A stretch of DNA of 64,000 bases, taken from positions 372,001 to 436,000 of the forward strand of contig NZ_VSFF01000010.1 in NCBI RefSeq assembly GCF_008085905.1. The letters are read 5' to 3'. The notes under the pieces are model-generated. The model worked only from the letters and a program-made list of their open reading frames with translations. It was not told the DNA's origin and did no database searches. The position numbers were made by a program, and so were the translations under genes. The DNA is from Actinomadura syzygii (GTDB lineage: Bacteria; Actinomycetota; Actinomycetes; Streptosporangiales; Streptosporangiaceae). Positions 1-8,113 of this stretch are shown here, piece by piece (positions within the stretch are counted from its first letter, which is position 1; every line of letters starts with the position of its first letter).

Positions 1-1
1 G

Positions 2-673
2 GACCGGATCCGCCCGTGGCTGCCGCCGCTGCTCGCCCTCAGCGCCAACTCGCCGTTCTGGCAGGGCGCGGACACCGGCTACGACAGCTGGCGGCACCAG
101 GTCTGGGGGCGCTGGCCGTCCAGCGGCCCGACCGAGCTGTTCGGCTCCGCGAAGGCGTACCGGGCGACCGTCGAGGGCCTGCTCGCCACCGGCGCGATCA
201 TCGACGAGGGCATGATCTACTTCGACGCGCGGCTGTCCCGGCGCTACCCGACGGTGGAGATCCGCGTCCCGGACGTGTGCCTGGACGCCGACCACGCCGT
301 GCTGATGGCGGCGCTCGTCCGCGCCCTGGTCGAGACGGCGGCGACGGCCTGGCGGAACGGCGTGCCGCCGGACCCGGTCCGCGCCGACCTGATGCGCCTC
401 GCGATGTGGCGCGCCGGACGCTCCGGCCTGCGGGACGACCTCGTCCACCCGGCGACCCGCCGCGCCGCTCCCGCCCGCGAGGTCGTGGCCGCCCTCCTCG
501 ACCACACGGCCCCCGCCCTCGACAGCGCAGGCGACCTCGAAGCCGTGAGCGCCCTCCTGCGCGACGTCCTGGACCGCGGCAACGGCGCCCGCATCCAACG
601 AGCCGCCTACGCCCGCACCGGCGACATCACCGCGGTAGTGGCCACCGCCGCCGACCACACAGTGACCGCCTGA
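2..673 (+). CDS. Carboxylate-amine ligase, GCS2 (glutamate-cysteine ligase-like) family, 3' part
   Basis: The reading frame is open from the left edge, so the N-terminus is missing; about 223 residues remain before TGA at 671-673. The visible part holds the typical C-terminal half of YbdK/EgtA-like enzymes: RPWLPPLLALSANSPFW near the start, then TELFGSAKAY, a GMIYFDARLS segment and EIRVPDVCLDADHAV. Members of this family join glutamate, or another carboxylate, to an amine using ATP; EgtA makes gamma-glutamylcysteine. Which substrate is used here cannot be read from a C-terminal fragment. No gene follows on the same strand for about 1 kb, so it ends its transcription unit. Confidence 0.82.
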   Translation, partial: DRIRPWLPPLLALSANSPFWQGADTGYDSWRHQVWGRWPSSGPTELFGSAKAYRATVEGLLATGAIIDEGMIYFDARLSRRYPTVEIRVPDVCLDADHAVLMAALVRALVETAATAWRNGVPPDPVRADLMRLAMWRAGRSGLRDDLVHPATRRAAPAREVVAALLDHTAPALDSAGDLEAVSALLRDVLDRGNGARIQRAAYARTGDITAVVATAADHTVTA

Positions 674-950
674 CCTCCACTGGCACGACCTGGCCCTTCC
701 CCCCAGATGCAGAGATCGTGGGCGTAGACCCGATAAACCACTTAGTCCCCCTATGAACGGGACCCCGTAGACGCCCCCGCCATGGACGGGCCACTCCCCC
801 GAACGGGACTTCGTCCAGATCAGAACTCGTCCTGGACGGGACCTGAGCCGGGGCACGGGTCGTGCGGCCGGAGGCGCCCCAGCGCCGGAGGCCGCACGAC
901 CCGCCGAGCGGCGGGGGTTCCAGGGGGTCGCCCCCCTGGGGAAACACAGC
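674..950. other. Intergenic region between ligase and WYL gene
   Basis: It contains no convincing gene. The left half shows loosely repeated GAACGGGAC / TGGACGGGC phrases (about 755-843). The right half holds the first copy of the structured two-hairpin repeat described separately at 857-939. The genes on both sides converge on this region. Confidence 0.6.
857..939 (-). repeat. Structured two-hairpin repeat element, copy 1
   Basis: Hairpin A spans 857-902 with 13-bp arms (GGGTCGTGCGGCC against GGCCGCACGACCC) around a loop that itself folds (GGCGC 873-877 with GCGCC 882-886). A small CCGCC/GGCGG hairpin follows at 901-914, then hairpin B at 920-939 (CCAGGGGG-TCG-CCCCCCTGG). A second copy lies at 58229-58387; the core GCGGCCGGAGGCGCCCCAGC is identical while the outer arms differ in a compensating way. 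Both copies lie downstream of minus-strand genes. It may act as a terminator or processed 3' element, or be a mobile repeat; the function is unknown. Confidence 0.7.
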
Positions 951-1454
951 TCAGCCCCTTCTCTGGAACGGCAGGTAGCGCTCTGCCCTGCGGGGACGGG
1001 CCAGGAGGCCGGTGGATTCGACGGCGAGGATCCGGTCGAAGCGGAAGGCGCGGATGCCGCGGCGCATGCGGCACCAGCCGACGAGGTACCAGTGGTCGCG
1101 GTGGACGAGGCAGGTGACCGGTTCGACCTCGCGGATCGTGACGTTGGCGCCGGCGTCGCCGTAGCAGAGCCGGACGACGCGGTGCTCGGTGATCGCGGCG
1201 GCGATCACCCTGGCGCGGTCGGAGGTGGCGGTGTCGAGGGGCGTGGTGAGGGTGGCGAGCGTGGTGGTGACCACGTCGTCGTGCGGGGCGGCGTCGAGGA
1301 GGGTGTGCAGGGCCCGGCGCGCGGTGACGGCCTGCGGGCCGGCGCCGAGGTGCGCGAGCGACAGCGCGAGGGCGGCGATCTCCGCCGCGGTGAGCGGGAT
1401 CGGCGCGGTCGGCGCGGTGGTCGCGGTCTGGGGGTGCGTCGCAACGTTCGCCAT
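951..1454 (-). CDS. WYL-domain protein without a DNA-binding HTH
   Basis: 167 residues. From about residue 70 it is a WYL domain (ITEHRVVRLCYGD, HRDHWYLVGWC, IRAFRFDRI), the ligand- or nucleic-acid-sensing module of many actinobacterial regulators. Full-length members carry an N-terminal winged helix of about 60 residues; here the protein starts at the connecting segment (PLTAAEIAALALSLAHLG), so no DNA-binding part is visible. It may be a truncated paralogue or a real stand-alone WYL protein. No good ribosome binding site precedes the ATG, but a -10-like TATGAT lies 7 bases upstream, fitting a leaderless message. Confidence 0.8.
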   Translation of the reverse strand: MANVATHPQTATTAPTAPIPLTAAEIAALALSLAHLGAGPQAVTARRALHTLLDAAPHDDVVTTTLATLTTPLDTATSDRARVIAAAITEHRVVRLCYGDAGANVTIREVEPVTCLVHRDHWYLVGWCRMRRGIRAFRFDRILAVESTGLLARPRRAERYLPFQRRG

Positions 1455-1460
1455 GGTTCG

Positions 1461-1489
1461 ATCATACGTTCGAGCACTGACATTCCGAA
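1461..1489 (-). promoter_or_regulatory. Candidate leaderless promoter of the WYL gene
   Basis: On the minus strand TATGAT (1461-1466) sits 7 bases from the ATG at 1454, with TTCGGA (1484-1489) 17 bases further upstream as a weak -35. Transcription would start at or next to the start codon, in agreement with the missing Shine-Dalgarno sequence. Confidence 0.4.
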
Positions 1490-1676
1490 GCCCCCGGGCG
1501 CGCCCGAATCGAGCCGTTCGGCGCGGCCGCGACGATGATCGGCCCTCGGCTTGAGAAGCCGACCGCGGATGGTGAAAACTTGGGCACCGAAACGTGCTCT
1601 ATTTGGGGGAATCGGGGGGCGCACATGGGCCGACCGTGGACCGGCGTTGAGTGACGCGCGGCCGAGCCGGCCCCCG

Positions 1677-2882
1677 ATGAGCCGAGACGAGGCGGACCGG
1701 ACGCTGGCGCGCCTCCGCGACGAGCGGGAGCGCATCAGCGGTGCGCTGCTCGAACTGGAGGCCCACCACGGGTACCAGTTGCTGGAGGGCGCGGTGCTGG
1801 AGGGCGCAACACGGCGCGTGCAGTCCGAGGTGCGCGCCGGGATGACGTCCCTGTGGGGCCTGTTCGACGTGTACGGCCAGGTGCTCCGCGACGCCGAGGA
1901 GCTGCGCGCCCGCCATGCCAAGCCGGGCCAGGCGCAGCTCGCCGAGCTCACCTGGATGCTGGCGGGCCCCTCGGTGGAGCTGCCCGCCGAGGAGGTGCCG
2001 CTGGAGCGGCGGACGCTGCTGTCCGTCCCGTCCGGGGAGCGGTTGACGCTGCGGTCGGCGGTCGAGCGGATGACGCCGATGTACGAGGAGGTCGCGCGGT
2101 CGGTCGCGGCGCTCGACGCGGTCTGGTCGGCGCTGCTGTCGCGGCTCGCCGAGGTGGAGGCCGAGCGGCGGGCGGCGGACGAGCTGCTGGAGTCCCTCGG
2201 CGGCGCCGAGCCCGACCTCGACCGGCTGCGCGCCGACCTCGCCTCGGTCGCCGCGGTCGTCCGGAACGACCCGATGGCGCTGGCCCGCGACGGCCGCGCC
2301 GACACCGCCCGGCTGGACGCGGTCCGCGCCGGGCTCGCCGAGGTGCGCCGCGGCCTCGCGGAGGCGGAGCGGCTGCGCGACGGGTTCGCCGACCGGTTGC
2401 GCGGAATCGCCGCCGTCGTCGCGGAGCTGCGCGGGACGGAGGCCGACGCCCGCCGCGCCCGCGACGAGGTGCTCGCCAAGATCGCCTCCCCGGTGCTGCC
2501 CGACCCGCCGGAGCTGTCCGCCGCGCTGGCGGACCGGCTCGCCGCGGTGGGCCGGCCGGCCCGGGGCGGCGGCTGGAACGACCTCGCGGTCCGGGTCGCC
2601 GACCTGGACCGCGCCGCGCGGGACGCGTTGGAGCGCGCCCGCGAGACGACCGGCGTGATCCGCGGACTGCTGGACCGGCGCGAGGAGCTGCGCGGCCGGC
2701 TGGAGTCCTACCGGGTGAAGGCGGCGCGCCTCGGCCATGCCGAGGACGCCGAGCTCGCCCGGATCTACGAGCAGGCCCGCGAGCTGTTGTGGACCTCCCC
2801 CTGCGATCTCCGCAAGGCGACCGTGACGCTGTCGGGGTACCAGCAGGCCATCAACGCGCGGGCGAAGGGAGCGGAACGATGA
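1677..2882 (+). CDS. Coiled-coil protein, first gene of the PknG-GlnX signalling operon
   Basis: 401 residues, soluble, dominated by alternating Leu/Glu/Arg/Ala heptads (roughly 1-50, 150-270 and 300-390), with no membrane segment and no catalytic motif that I recognise. It ends four bases into pknG (ATGA at 2879-2882), so the two are probably translationally coupled. Being first in an operon with a kinase, phosphatase and FHA reader, it is likely a scaffold or substrate, but that is inference from context only. The start is uncertain: ATG 1677 is chosen; a TTG at 1647 and earlier in-frame codons lack better ribosome binding sites. Confidence 0.7.
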   Translation: MSRDEADRTLARLRDERERISGALLELEAHHGYQLLEGAVLEGATRRVQSEVRAGMTSLWGLFDVYGQVLRDAEELRARHAKPGQAQLAELTWMLAGPSVELPAEEVPLERRTLLSVPSGERLTLRSAVERMTPMYEEVARSVAALDAVWSALLSRLAEVEAERRAADELLESLGGAEPDLDRLRADLASVAAVVRNDPMALARDGRADTARLDAVRAGLAEVRRGLAEAERLRDGFADRLRGIAAVVAELRGTEADARRARDEVLAKIASPVLPDPPELSAALADRLAAVGRPARGGGWNDLAVRVADLDRAARDALERARETTGVIRGLLDRREELRGRLESYRVKAARLGHAEDAELARIYEQARELLWTSPCDLRKATVTLSGYQQAINARAKGAER

Positions 2883-5443
2883 GCCAGTGCGCCGAGCCGG
2901 GCTGCGGCGGAACCGTCGAAGGCGGATATTGCGTCCTATGCGGCGTGGCAGCCTCACCCAGCCCACCGCCCCGACCGGCGTCGCCGCCGCCGGGGGCGTG
3001 CGCGCAGCCCGGCTGCACCGGCACGATCGTGGACGGCTACTGCGACGTGTGCGGCAACCCCCCGGCCGCCGCCCCGCCCGTGGCCCCGCCCGTGGCCCCG
3101 CCCGTGGCCCCGGCCGCCGTCGCGGCCCCGCAGGCGACTCCGCCGGTGCCGAGCGTCCCCGCGCCGCGGCCGCCCGTCCGGGTCCCGGACGACGCGTGCC
3201 GGCTGGCGGGCTGCACCGGCACGATCATGGACGGCTACTGCGACGTCTGCGGCTCGCCGCCCGCGCACACGGCCCTCACGTCCCGCGCGGGCGCGTCCGG
3301 GAGCCGGGGCTCGTCCGGCGGCCACGGGACGATGGGCAGCACGCGGACGGGCAGCTCCCGCACCGGCAGTTCCCGCACCGGGTCGTCGCGCTCGTCCGGC
3401 AGCCGCGGGCTGCTCGGCGCGGGCCTGGTCGAGGTGCCGCGCGTGCCGTACCGCGACCCGTCCACCGCCGTGATGAGCGACCCGCAGGTCGCGGAGGGCA
3501 AGCGGTTCTGCAGCAACTGCGACGAGCCGGTCGGCCGGGGACGCGCGGGACGCCCGGGCCGCACCGACGGCTTCTGCCCGAAGTGCGGCACCAAGTTCTC
3601 GTTCACCCCGAAGCTCCGCACCGGCGACATGGTCGGCGGGCAGTACGGCGTGCTCGGCTGCCTCGCCCACGGCGGCCTCGGCTGGATCTACCTCGCCAAG
3701 GACCACAACGTCAGCGACCGGTGGGTGGTGCTCAAGGGCCTGCTGGACAGCGGCGACGCCGACGCGATGGCGGCCGCGGCGGCGGAGCGGGCGTTCCTCG
3801 CGGAGGTCGAGCACCCGAACATCGTCAAGATCTACAACTTCGTCCAGCACGACGGCGACGGCTACATCGTCATGGAGTACGTCGGCGGCCAGTCGCTCAA
3901 GGACATCCTGCTCCGGCAGCCGCAGCCGCAGGGCGAGAAGCACCTGCCGCTCGCGCAGGCCATCGCCTACGGGCTGGAGGTGCTCCGCGCGTTCGAGTAC
4001 CTGCACGCGCAGGGCCTCGTCTACTGCGACTTCAAGCCGGACAACGTGATCCAGTCCGAGGAGCAGCTCCGGCTGATCGACCTCGGCGGCGTCCGGCGGC
4101 TGGACGACCCGGACGGCGCCATCTACGGCACGGTCGGCTACCAGGCGCCGGAGATCGCCGACGACGGCCCCTCGGTGTCGTCCGACCTGTACACGGTCGG
4201 GCGGGCGCTGGCCGTGCTGAGCTTCCCGTTCCGCGGCTTCACCCGCACGTACACGTACGCGCTCCCGGCCCGCTCCGAGATCCCGGTCCTGCGGCGGTTC
4301 GAGTCGTTCGACCGGTTCCTGCGCCGCGCGACGCACGACGACCCGGCGGCCCGGTTCCAGGACGCCGCCGAGATGTCCGAGCAGCTCACCGGCGTGCTGC
4401 GGGAGGTGCTCGCCGCCGAGGACGGCACGCCGCGCCCGGCCCCGTCCGTGCTGTTCGGCCCGGAGCGGTTCGCGACCCGGACGGCGGGCGGCGAGACCGA
4501 CGGGGCGGCGCTGCCGCCCGTCCCGCCGCCGGTCGCCGCGGCGGCGCTGCCCGTCCCGCTGGTGGACGGCGCCGACCCCGCCGCCGCGTTCGTCTCCGGG
4601 CTCGGCGCGCTGGAGCCCGCGCAGGCCGCCGAGGCGGCGCAGCGCGCCCCGGACCGCACCGCCGAGGTCAGGTTCGCGCTCGCCCGCGCCAAGATCGAGC
4701 TGGGCGCCGCCGCGGAGGCGGACGCGCTGCTCGACGAGCTGGCGATCGAGCGTCCGGGCGACTGGCGGATCGACTGGTACCGCGCGGTCGGGCTCCTCGC
4801 CCAGGGCCGGACGGCCGAGGCCGAGCCGCGCTTCGACCGGCTGTACGGGCTGCTGCCGGGCGAGGCCGCGCCGAAGCTGGCGCTCGCCCACTGCCGCGAG
4901 CGGACGTCGCCGCAGGACGCCGTCCGGCTGTACGACACGGTGTGGCGCACCGACCAGAGCTACATCAACGCCGCGTTCGGGCTCGCCAGGGTGCACCTCG
5001 CGGCGGGCGACCAGGGCGCGGCGGTCGCCGCGCTCGACTCGGTGCCGAAGATCTCGATCCGGTACGTGCCCGCGCAGGTGGCGGCCGTCGCGACGGCGGT
5101 CAGGGGCCGGAACCCCGGCACGCTCACGGCGGCGGAGCTGGTCGCCGCGGGCGCCCGGCTCGGCGCGCTCGACCTGGACGCCGACCGCCGCGACCGGCTG
5201 GCCGCCGAGGTGCTGGAGGCCGCGCTCGACTGGCTCGTGCACGCCGGGGACGGGCCGTCACGCGCGGCGGCGGCGGACGGGGCGCGCGGCGGCGCCCTGC
5301 TCGGCGCGCCGCTCGCCGAGACCCCGCTGCGCCGCCGGTTGGAGACGACGTACCGCGAGCTGGCCCGCCGCACTCGCGACCGGGACGAGGCCCGCCGCCT
5401 CGTCGACTCCGCGAACGCCGTCCGCCCGAGGACGCTGCTGTGA
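2879..5443 (+). CDS. pknG: PknG-like serine/threonine protein kinase with N-terminal zinc ribbons and C-terminal TPRs
   Basis: 854 residues in the PknG architecture. Three short zinc ribbons (C..GYCxxCG type) lie within about 4-125, a Ser/Thr/Gly-rich linker follows (GSTRTGSSRTGSSRTGSS), then a rubredoxin-like pair of CxxC motifs at about 211-240. The kinase domain starts near 245 with GGQYGVLGCLAHGGLGWIYLA, uses Lys286 (VLKG), and has YCDFKPDN (Asp384, Lys386, Asn389) and DLG at Asp401, the PknG-type variants of HRD and DFG. TPR-like helices fill about 570-854. In mycobacteria PknG is a soluble kinase controlling glutamate/2-oxoglutarate metabolism through GarA and is linked to GlnX-GlnH, which are encoded downstream here. 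The three extra zinc ribbons go beyond the mycobacterial protein. Confidence 0.92.
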   Translation: MSQCAEPGCGGTVEGGYCVLCGVAASPSPPPRPASPPPGACAQPGCTGTIVDGYCDVCGNPPAAAPPVAPPVAPPVAPAAVAAPQATPPVPSVPAPRPPVRVPDDACRLAGCTGTIMDGYCDVCGSPPAHTALTSRAGASGSRGSSGGHGTMGSTRTGSSRTGSSRTGSSRSSGSRGLLGAGLVEVPRVPYRDPSTAVMSDPQVAEGKRFCSNCDEPVGRGRAGRPGRTDGFCPKCGTKFSFTPKLRTGDMVGGQYGVLGCLAHGGLGWIYLAKDHNVSDRWVVLKGLLDSGDADAMAAAAAERAFLAEVEHPNIVKIYNFVQHDGDGYIVMEYVGGQSLKDILLRQPQPQGEKHLPLAQAIAYGLEVLRAFEYLHAQGLVYCDFKPDNVIQSEEQLRLIDLGGVRRLDDPDGAIYGTVGYQAPEIADDGPSVSSDLYTVGRALAVLSFPFRGFTRTYTYALPARSEIPVLRRFESFDRFLRRATHDDPAARFQDAAEMSEQLTGVLREVLAAEDGTPRPAPSVLFGPERFATRTAGGETDGAALPPVPPPVAAAALPVPLVDGADPAAAFVSGLGALEPAQAAEAAQRAPDRTAEVRFALARAKIELGAAAEADALLDELAIERPGDWRIDWYRAVGLLAQGRTAEAEPRFDRLYGLLPGEAAPKLALAHCRERTSPQDAVRLYDTVWRTDQSYINAAFGLARVHLAAGDQGAAVAALDSVPKISIRYVPAQVAAVATAVRGRNPGTLTAAELVAAGARLGALDLDADRRDRLAAEVLEAALDWLVHAGDGPSRAAAADGARGGALLGAPLAETPLRRRLETTYRELARRTRDRDEARRLVDSANAVRPRTLL

Positions 5444-6711
5444 CCGGCGACCCGGGCGGCGCGAAGGCCGCGGAGCTGACCTGCCCGTCGTGCGGCGAGA
5501 TCGTGTTCGCCGACGAGATCTTCTGCGAGGAGTGCGGGCACCGGCTCGCCGAGTCCCCGCCCGCTCCCCCCGCCGAGCCCGCCCCGGCCGAGCCCGAGCG
5601 GGTCGACGCGACGGTGGTGCAGAGCACGCCGTCCGCGCGCCGCCGGGCGTCCGCGCGGCCCTGCGCGGGCTGCGGCGCGGCGACGATCGACGCGGACGGC
5701 TACTGCGAGGCGTGCGGCCTGCGCCAGCCCGCCGAACGCGACCACGTCGAGATCGAACTCCCGGCGCCCGGCGGGAACGGGACGAGCCCCGTGGTCGCGG
5801 CGGGCGCGAGCGACCGCGGCCGCCGCTACAGCCGCAACGAGGACGCGATCGCCATCGCCGCGCACTCCGCCGGGATCGCGGCCGTGGTGTCCGACGGGGT
5901 CGGGTCGTCGCAGCGTCCGGACGACGCGTCCCGCGCCGCCGCCGACACGGGCGCGGCGGAGCTCGTCGCGCGCCTCGACGCCGGGGACGACCCGGAGGAC
6001 GCCACCCGCGCCGCCGCGCTCGCCGCCGCCGCGGCCGTCGCGGCGCTGTCCACCTCCCCGGCGGAGGCGCCGTCGTGCACGTACGTGTCCGCGGTGACGC
6101 GCGGCCCGGCCGTCACCGTCGGGTGGGTGGGCGACAGCCGCGCCTACTGGCTCGCCGCCGACGGCAGCGTGGACGACCCCGCCGCCGAGGGGGCGTCGCT
6201 GGACGCGGCGGAGGTGAGCACCGGCGACATGGCGGAGCTCGGCCCGTCCCGCCGCCTCACCGACGACGACTCCTGGGCCGCGTTCATGGTGGCGCAGGGC
6301 TCGCTGACCGAGGCGGAGGCGGAGGCGCATCCGAACGCGCACGTCATCACCGCCTGGATGGGCGCGGACGCCGGGCAGGTCAACCCGCACGTGGCGACGT
6401 TCCGGCCGTCCCGTCCGGGGACCCTGCTGGTGTGCAGCGACGGCCTGTGGAACTACTTCCCGGCGGCGGGCGACATCGCCGCGCTGCTGGCCGCCGGTCC
6501 CGACGGAGCGGAGGCCGCCGCGGGCGGGCCCGATCCGGGGCACGATCCGGCGGCCGACCCCCTCGCCGTCGCGCGGACGCTGGTCCGCCACGCCCTGGAC
6601 GCGGGCGGCCGGGACAACATCACGGTCGCCGTGATCCCGCTGCCGCCGCCCGCCGTCCCGCAGAGCCGCGTCCACCCGAGCATCCCGCAGAGCACGGAGC
6701 AGTCCCGATGA
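5440..6711 (+). CDS. PP2C-family serine/threonine phosphatase with N-terminal zinc ribbons
   Basis: 423 residues from GTG 5440, which overlaps the kinase stop (GTGA). Two zinc ribbons occupy about residues 15-35 (CPSCGE..FCEECGH) and 75-92 (CAGCG..YCEACG). The PP2C domain begins near 120 and shows the metal-binding motifs in order: RNEDA, VSDGVGSS, GDSRAYW, LLVCSDGLWNYF and GGRDNITVAV at the end. It would reverse phosphorylation by the neighbouring kinase. No membrane segment is present, unlike the housekeeping phosphatase PstP. The zinc ribbons resemble those of the kinase and FHA proteins and suggest a shared docking module. Confidence 0.92.
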   Translation: MTGDPGGAKAAELTCPSCGEIVFADEIFCEECGHRLAESPPAPPAEPAPAEPERVDATVVQSTPSARRRASARPCAGCGAATIDADGYCEACGLRQPAERDHVEIELPAPGGNGTSPVVAAGASDRGRRYSRNEDAIAIAAHSAGIAAVVSDGVGSSQRPDDASRAAADTGAAELVARLDAGDDPEDATRAAALAAAAAVAALSTSPAEAPSCTYVSAVTRGPAVTVGWVGDSRAYWLAADGSVDDPAAEGASLDAAEVSTGDMAELGPSRRLTDDDSWAAFMVAQGSLTEAEAEAHPNAHVITAWMGADAGQVNPHVATFRPSRPGTLLVCSDGLWNYFPAAGDIAALLAAGPDGAEAAAGGPDPGHDPAADPLAVARTLVRHALDAGGRDNITVAVIPLPPPAVPQSRVHPSIPQSTEQSR

Positions 6712-8111
6712 GCGAGCAGCCGCAGTTCACCGTCACGATCGACCAGAACAAGTTCCTGCCCGAGGGCGGCCGCGAGGTGCACGCCATCGTGTCCGTCGAG
6801 GCGTCCGGCGGGGCGGTCGCGCCCGCGTCCACCCGGGCGTCCGAGGTCATCATCATCGACACCTCGGGCTCGATGTCCTATCCGAACACGAAGCTGACCG
6901 CCGCGATCTCGGCGGCCAAGGTCGCGATCGACACGCTGCGCGACGGCGTCGAGTTCGCGGTGATCTCCGGGTCCAACACCGCGTCGATGGTGTTCCCCGC
7001 GCAACCGGGGCTCGTCGCGGCGAACCCGCAGACAAGGGAGCAGGCCAAGGCCGCGCTGAGCAGGCTGAAGGCGTCCGGCGGCACGGCGATCGGGTCGTGG
7101 CTGCGGCTCGCCGACCAGATCTTCGGCGACGTCCAGGGCGGGATCCGGCACGCGATCCTGCTGACCGACGGCAAGAACCAGCACGAGACGGCCGAGGAGC
7201 TCGACGCCGTCCTGTTCCGCTGCAACGGCCGGTTCGTCTGCGACTGCCGCGGCGTCGGCACCGACTGGGAGGTCGCGGAGCTGCGCAAGGTCGCGTCCGC
7301 GCTGCTCGGCAGCGTGGACATCGTCGCCGACCCGGCCGGGCTCGTCGCCGACTTCCAGGCGATGACGGAGGCGGCGATGGGCAAGTCCGTCGCCGACGTC
7401 GCCCTCCGCGTGTGGACGCCGCAGACGGCGCGGCTGAGGTTCGTCAAGCAGGTCATGCCGACGGTGGAGGACCTGACCGCGCGGCGCGTCGAGTCGGCGC
7501 CGCAGGCCGGTGACTACCCGCTCGGCGCGTGGGGCGCCGAGTCACGCGACTACCACATCAGCGTGGAGGTGCCACCGGGCGAGGTCGGCAAGGAACTGCG
7601 CGCCGCGTGGGTGAAACTCGTCGTCCCCGGCGCGCCCGGTGAGGAGGCGCAGGTCCTCGCCACCGGGAACGTCCTGGTCCAGAGGACGGACGACGAGGCC
7701 GCGTCCACCCGGATCAACGCGCGGGTCGCGCACTACACCGGCCAGGCCGAGTTGGCCGCCGCCATCCAAGAGGGCCTCCAGGCGCGCAAGGACGGCGACG
7801 TCGACACCGCGACCGCGCGCCTCGGCCGGGCCGTCGTCCTCGCCGACGAGGCGGGCAACGAGGAGATCACCTCGATGCTGCGCCGGGTGGTGGACGTGGT
7901 CGACACCGCGACCGGCACCGTCCGGTTGAAGCGCAACGTCGACAAGGCCCACGAGATGGAGCTCGACACCCGCTCCAGCAAGACCGTCCGCACCCGGCGG
8001 GACGAGACCGTCCCGCCCCGCAAGGACGAGACGGTGACCACCCGACGAGGAACCGACTCCCTGGGGACGCGCAGAGGCGACCCCTCGGGCGGCCGTCCGG
8101 ACGAGGGCTGA
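6708..8111 (+). CDS. VWA-domain protein with Thr/Arg-rich tail
   Basis: 467 residues starting at ATG 6708 inside the phosphatase stop codon (ATGA). After an N-terminal strand segment (QNKFLPEGGREVHAIVSV) the VWA domain carries a clear MIDAS motif DTSGSMS at about residue 52 and LLTDGKNQ near 158, so metal-dependent protein binding is likely. The middle is beta-rich, then comes a helical part. The last 45 residues are basic and Thr-rich with repeated RRDETV / RKDETV motifs, possible phosphorylation sites for the kinase and ligands for the FHA protein encoded next. No transmembrane segment is visible. Its role as operon scaffold is inference. Confidence 0.88.
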   Translation: MSEQPQFTVTIDQNKFLPEGGREVHAIVSVEASGGAVAPASTRASEVIIIDTSGSMSYPNTKLTAAISAAKVAIDTLRDGVEFAVISGSNTASMVFPAQPGLVAANPQTREQAKAALSRLKASGGTAIGSWLRLADQIFGDVQGGIRHAILLTDGKNQHETAEELDAVLFRCNGRFVCDCRGVGTDWEVAELRKVASALLGSVDIVADPAGLVADFQAMTEAAMGKSVADVALRVWTPQTARLRFVKQVMPTVEDLTARRVESAPQAGDYPLGAWGAESRDYHISVEVPPGEVGKELRAAWVKLVVPGAPGEEAQVLATGNVLVQRTDDEAASTRINARVAHYTGQAELAAAIQEGLQARKDGDVDTATARLGRAVVLADEAGNEEITSMLRRVVDVVDTATGTVRLKRNVDKAHEMELDTRSSKTVRTRRDETVPPRKDETVTTRRGTDSLGTRRGDPSGGRPDEG

Positions 8112-8113
8112 GC

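Noticed and set aside
2954..5242. Long open frame (762 codons) on the minus strand opposite the kinase
   Set aside because: It is a high-GC shadow of the kinase gene: Arg/Gly/Val-rich, no family motif, and the plus frame has all kinase motifs.
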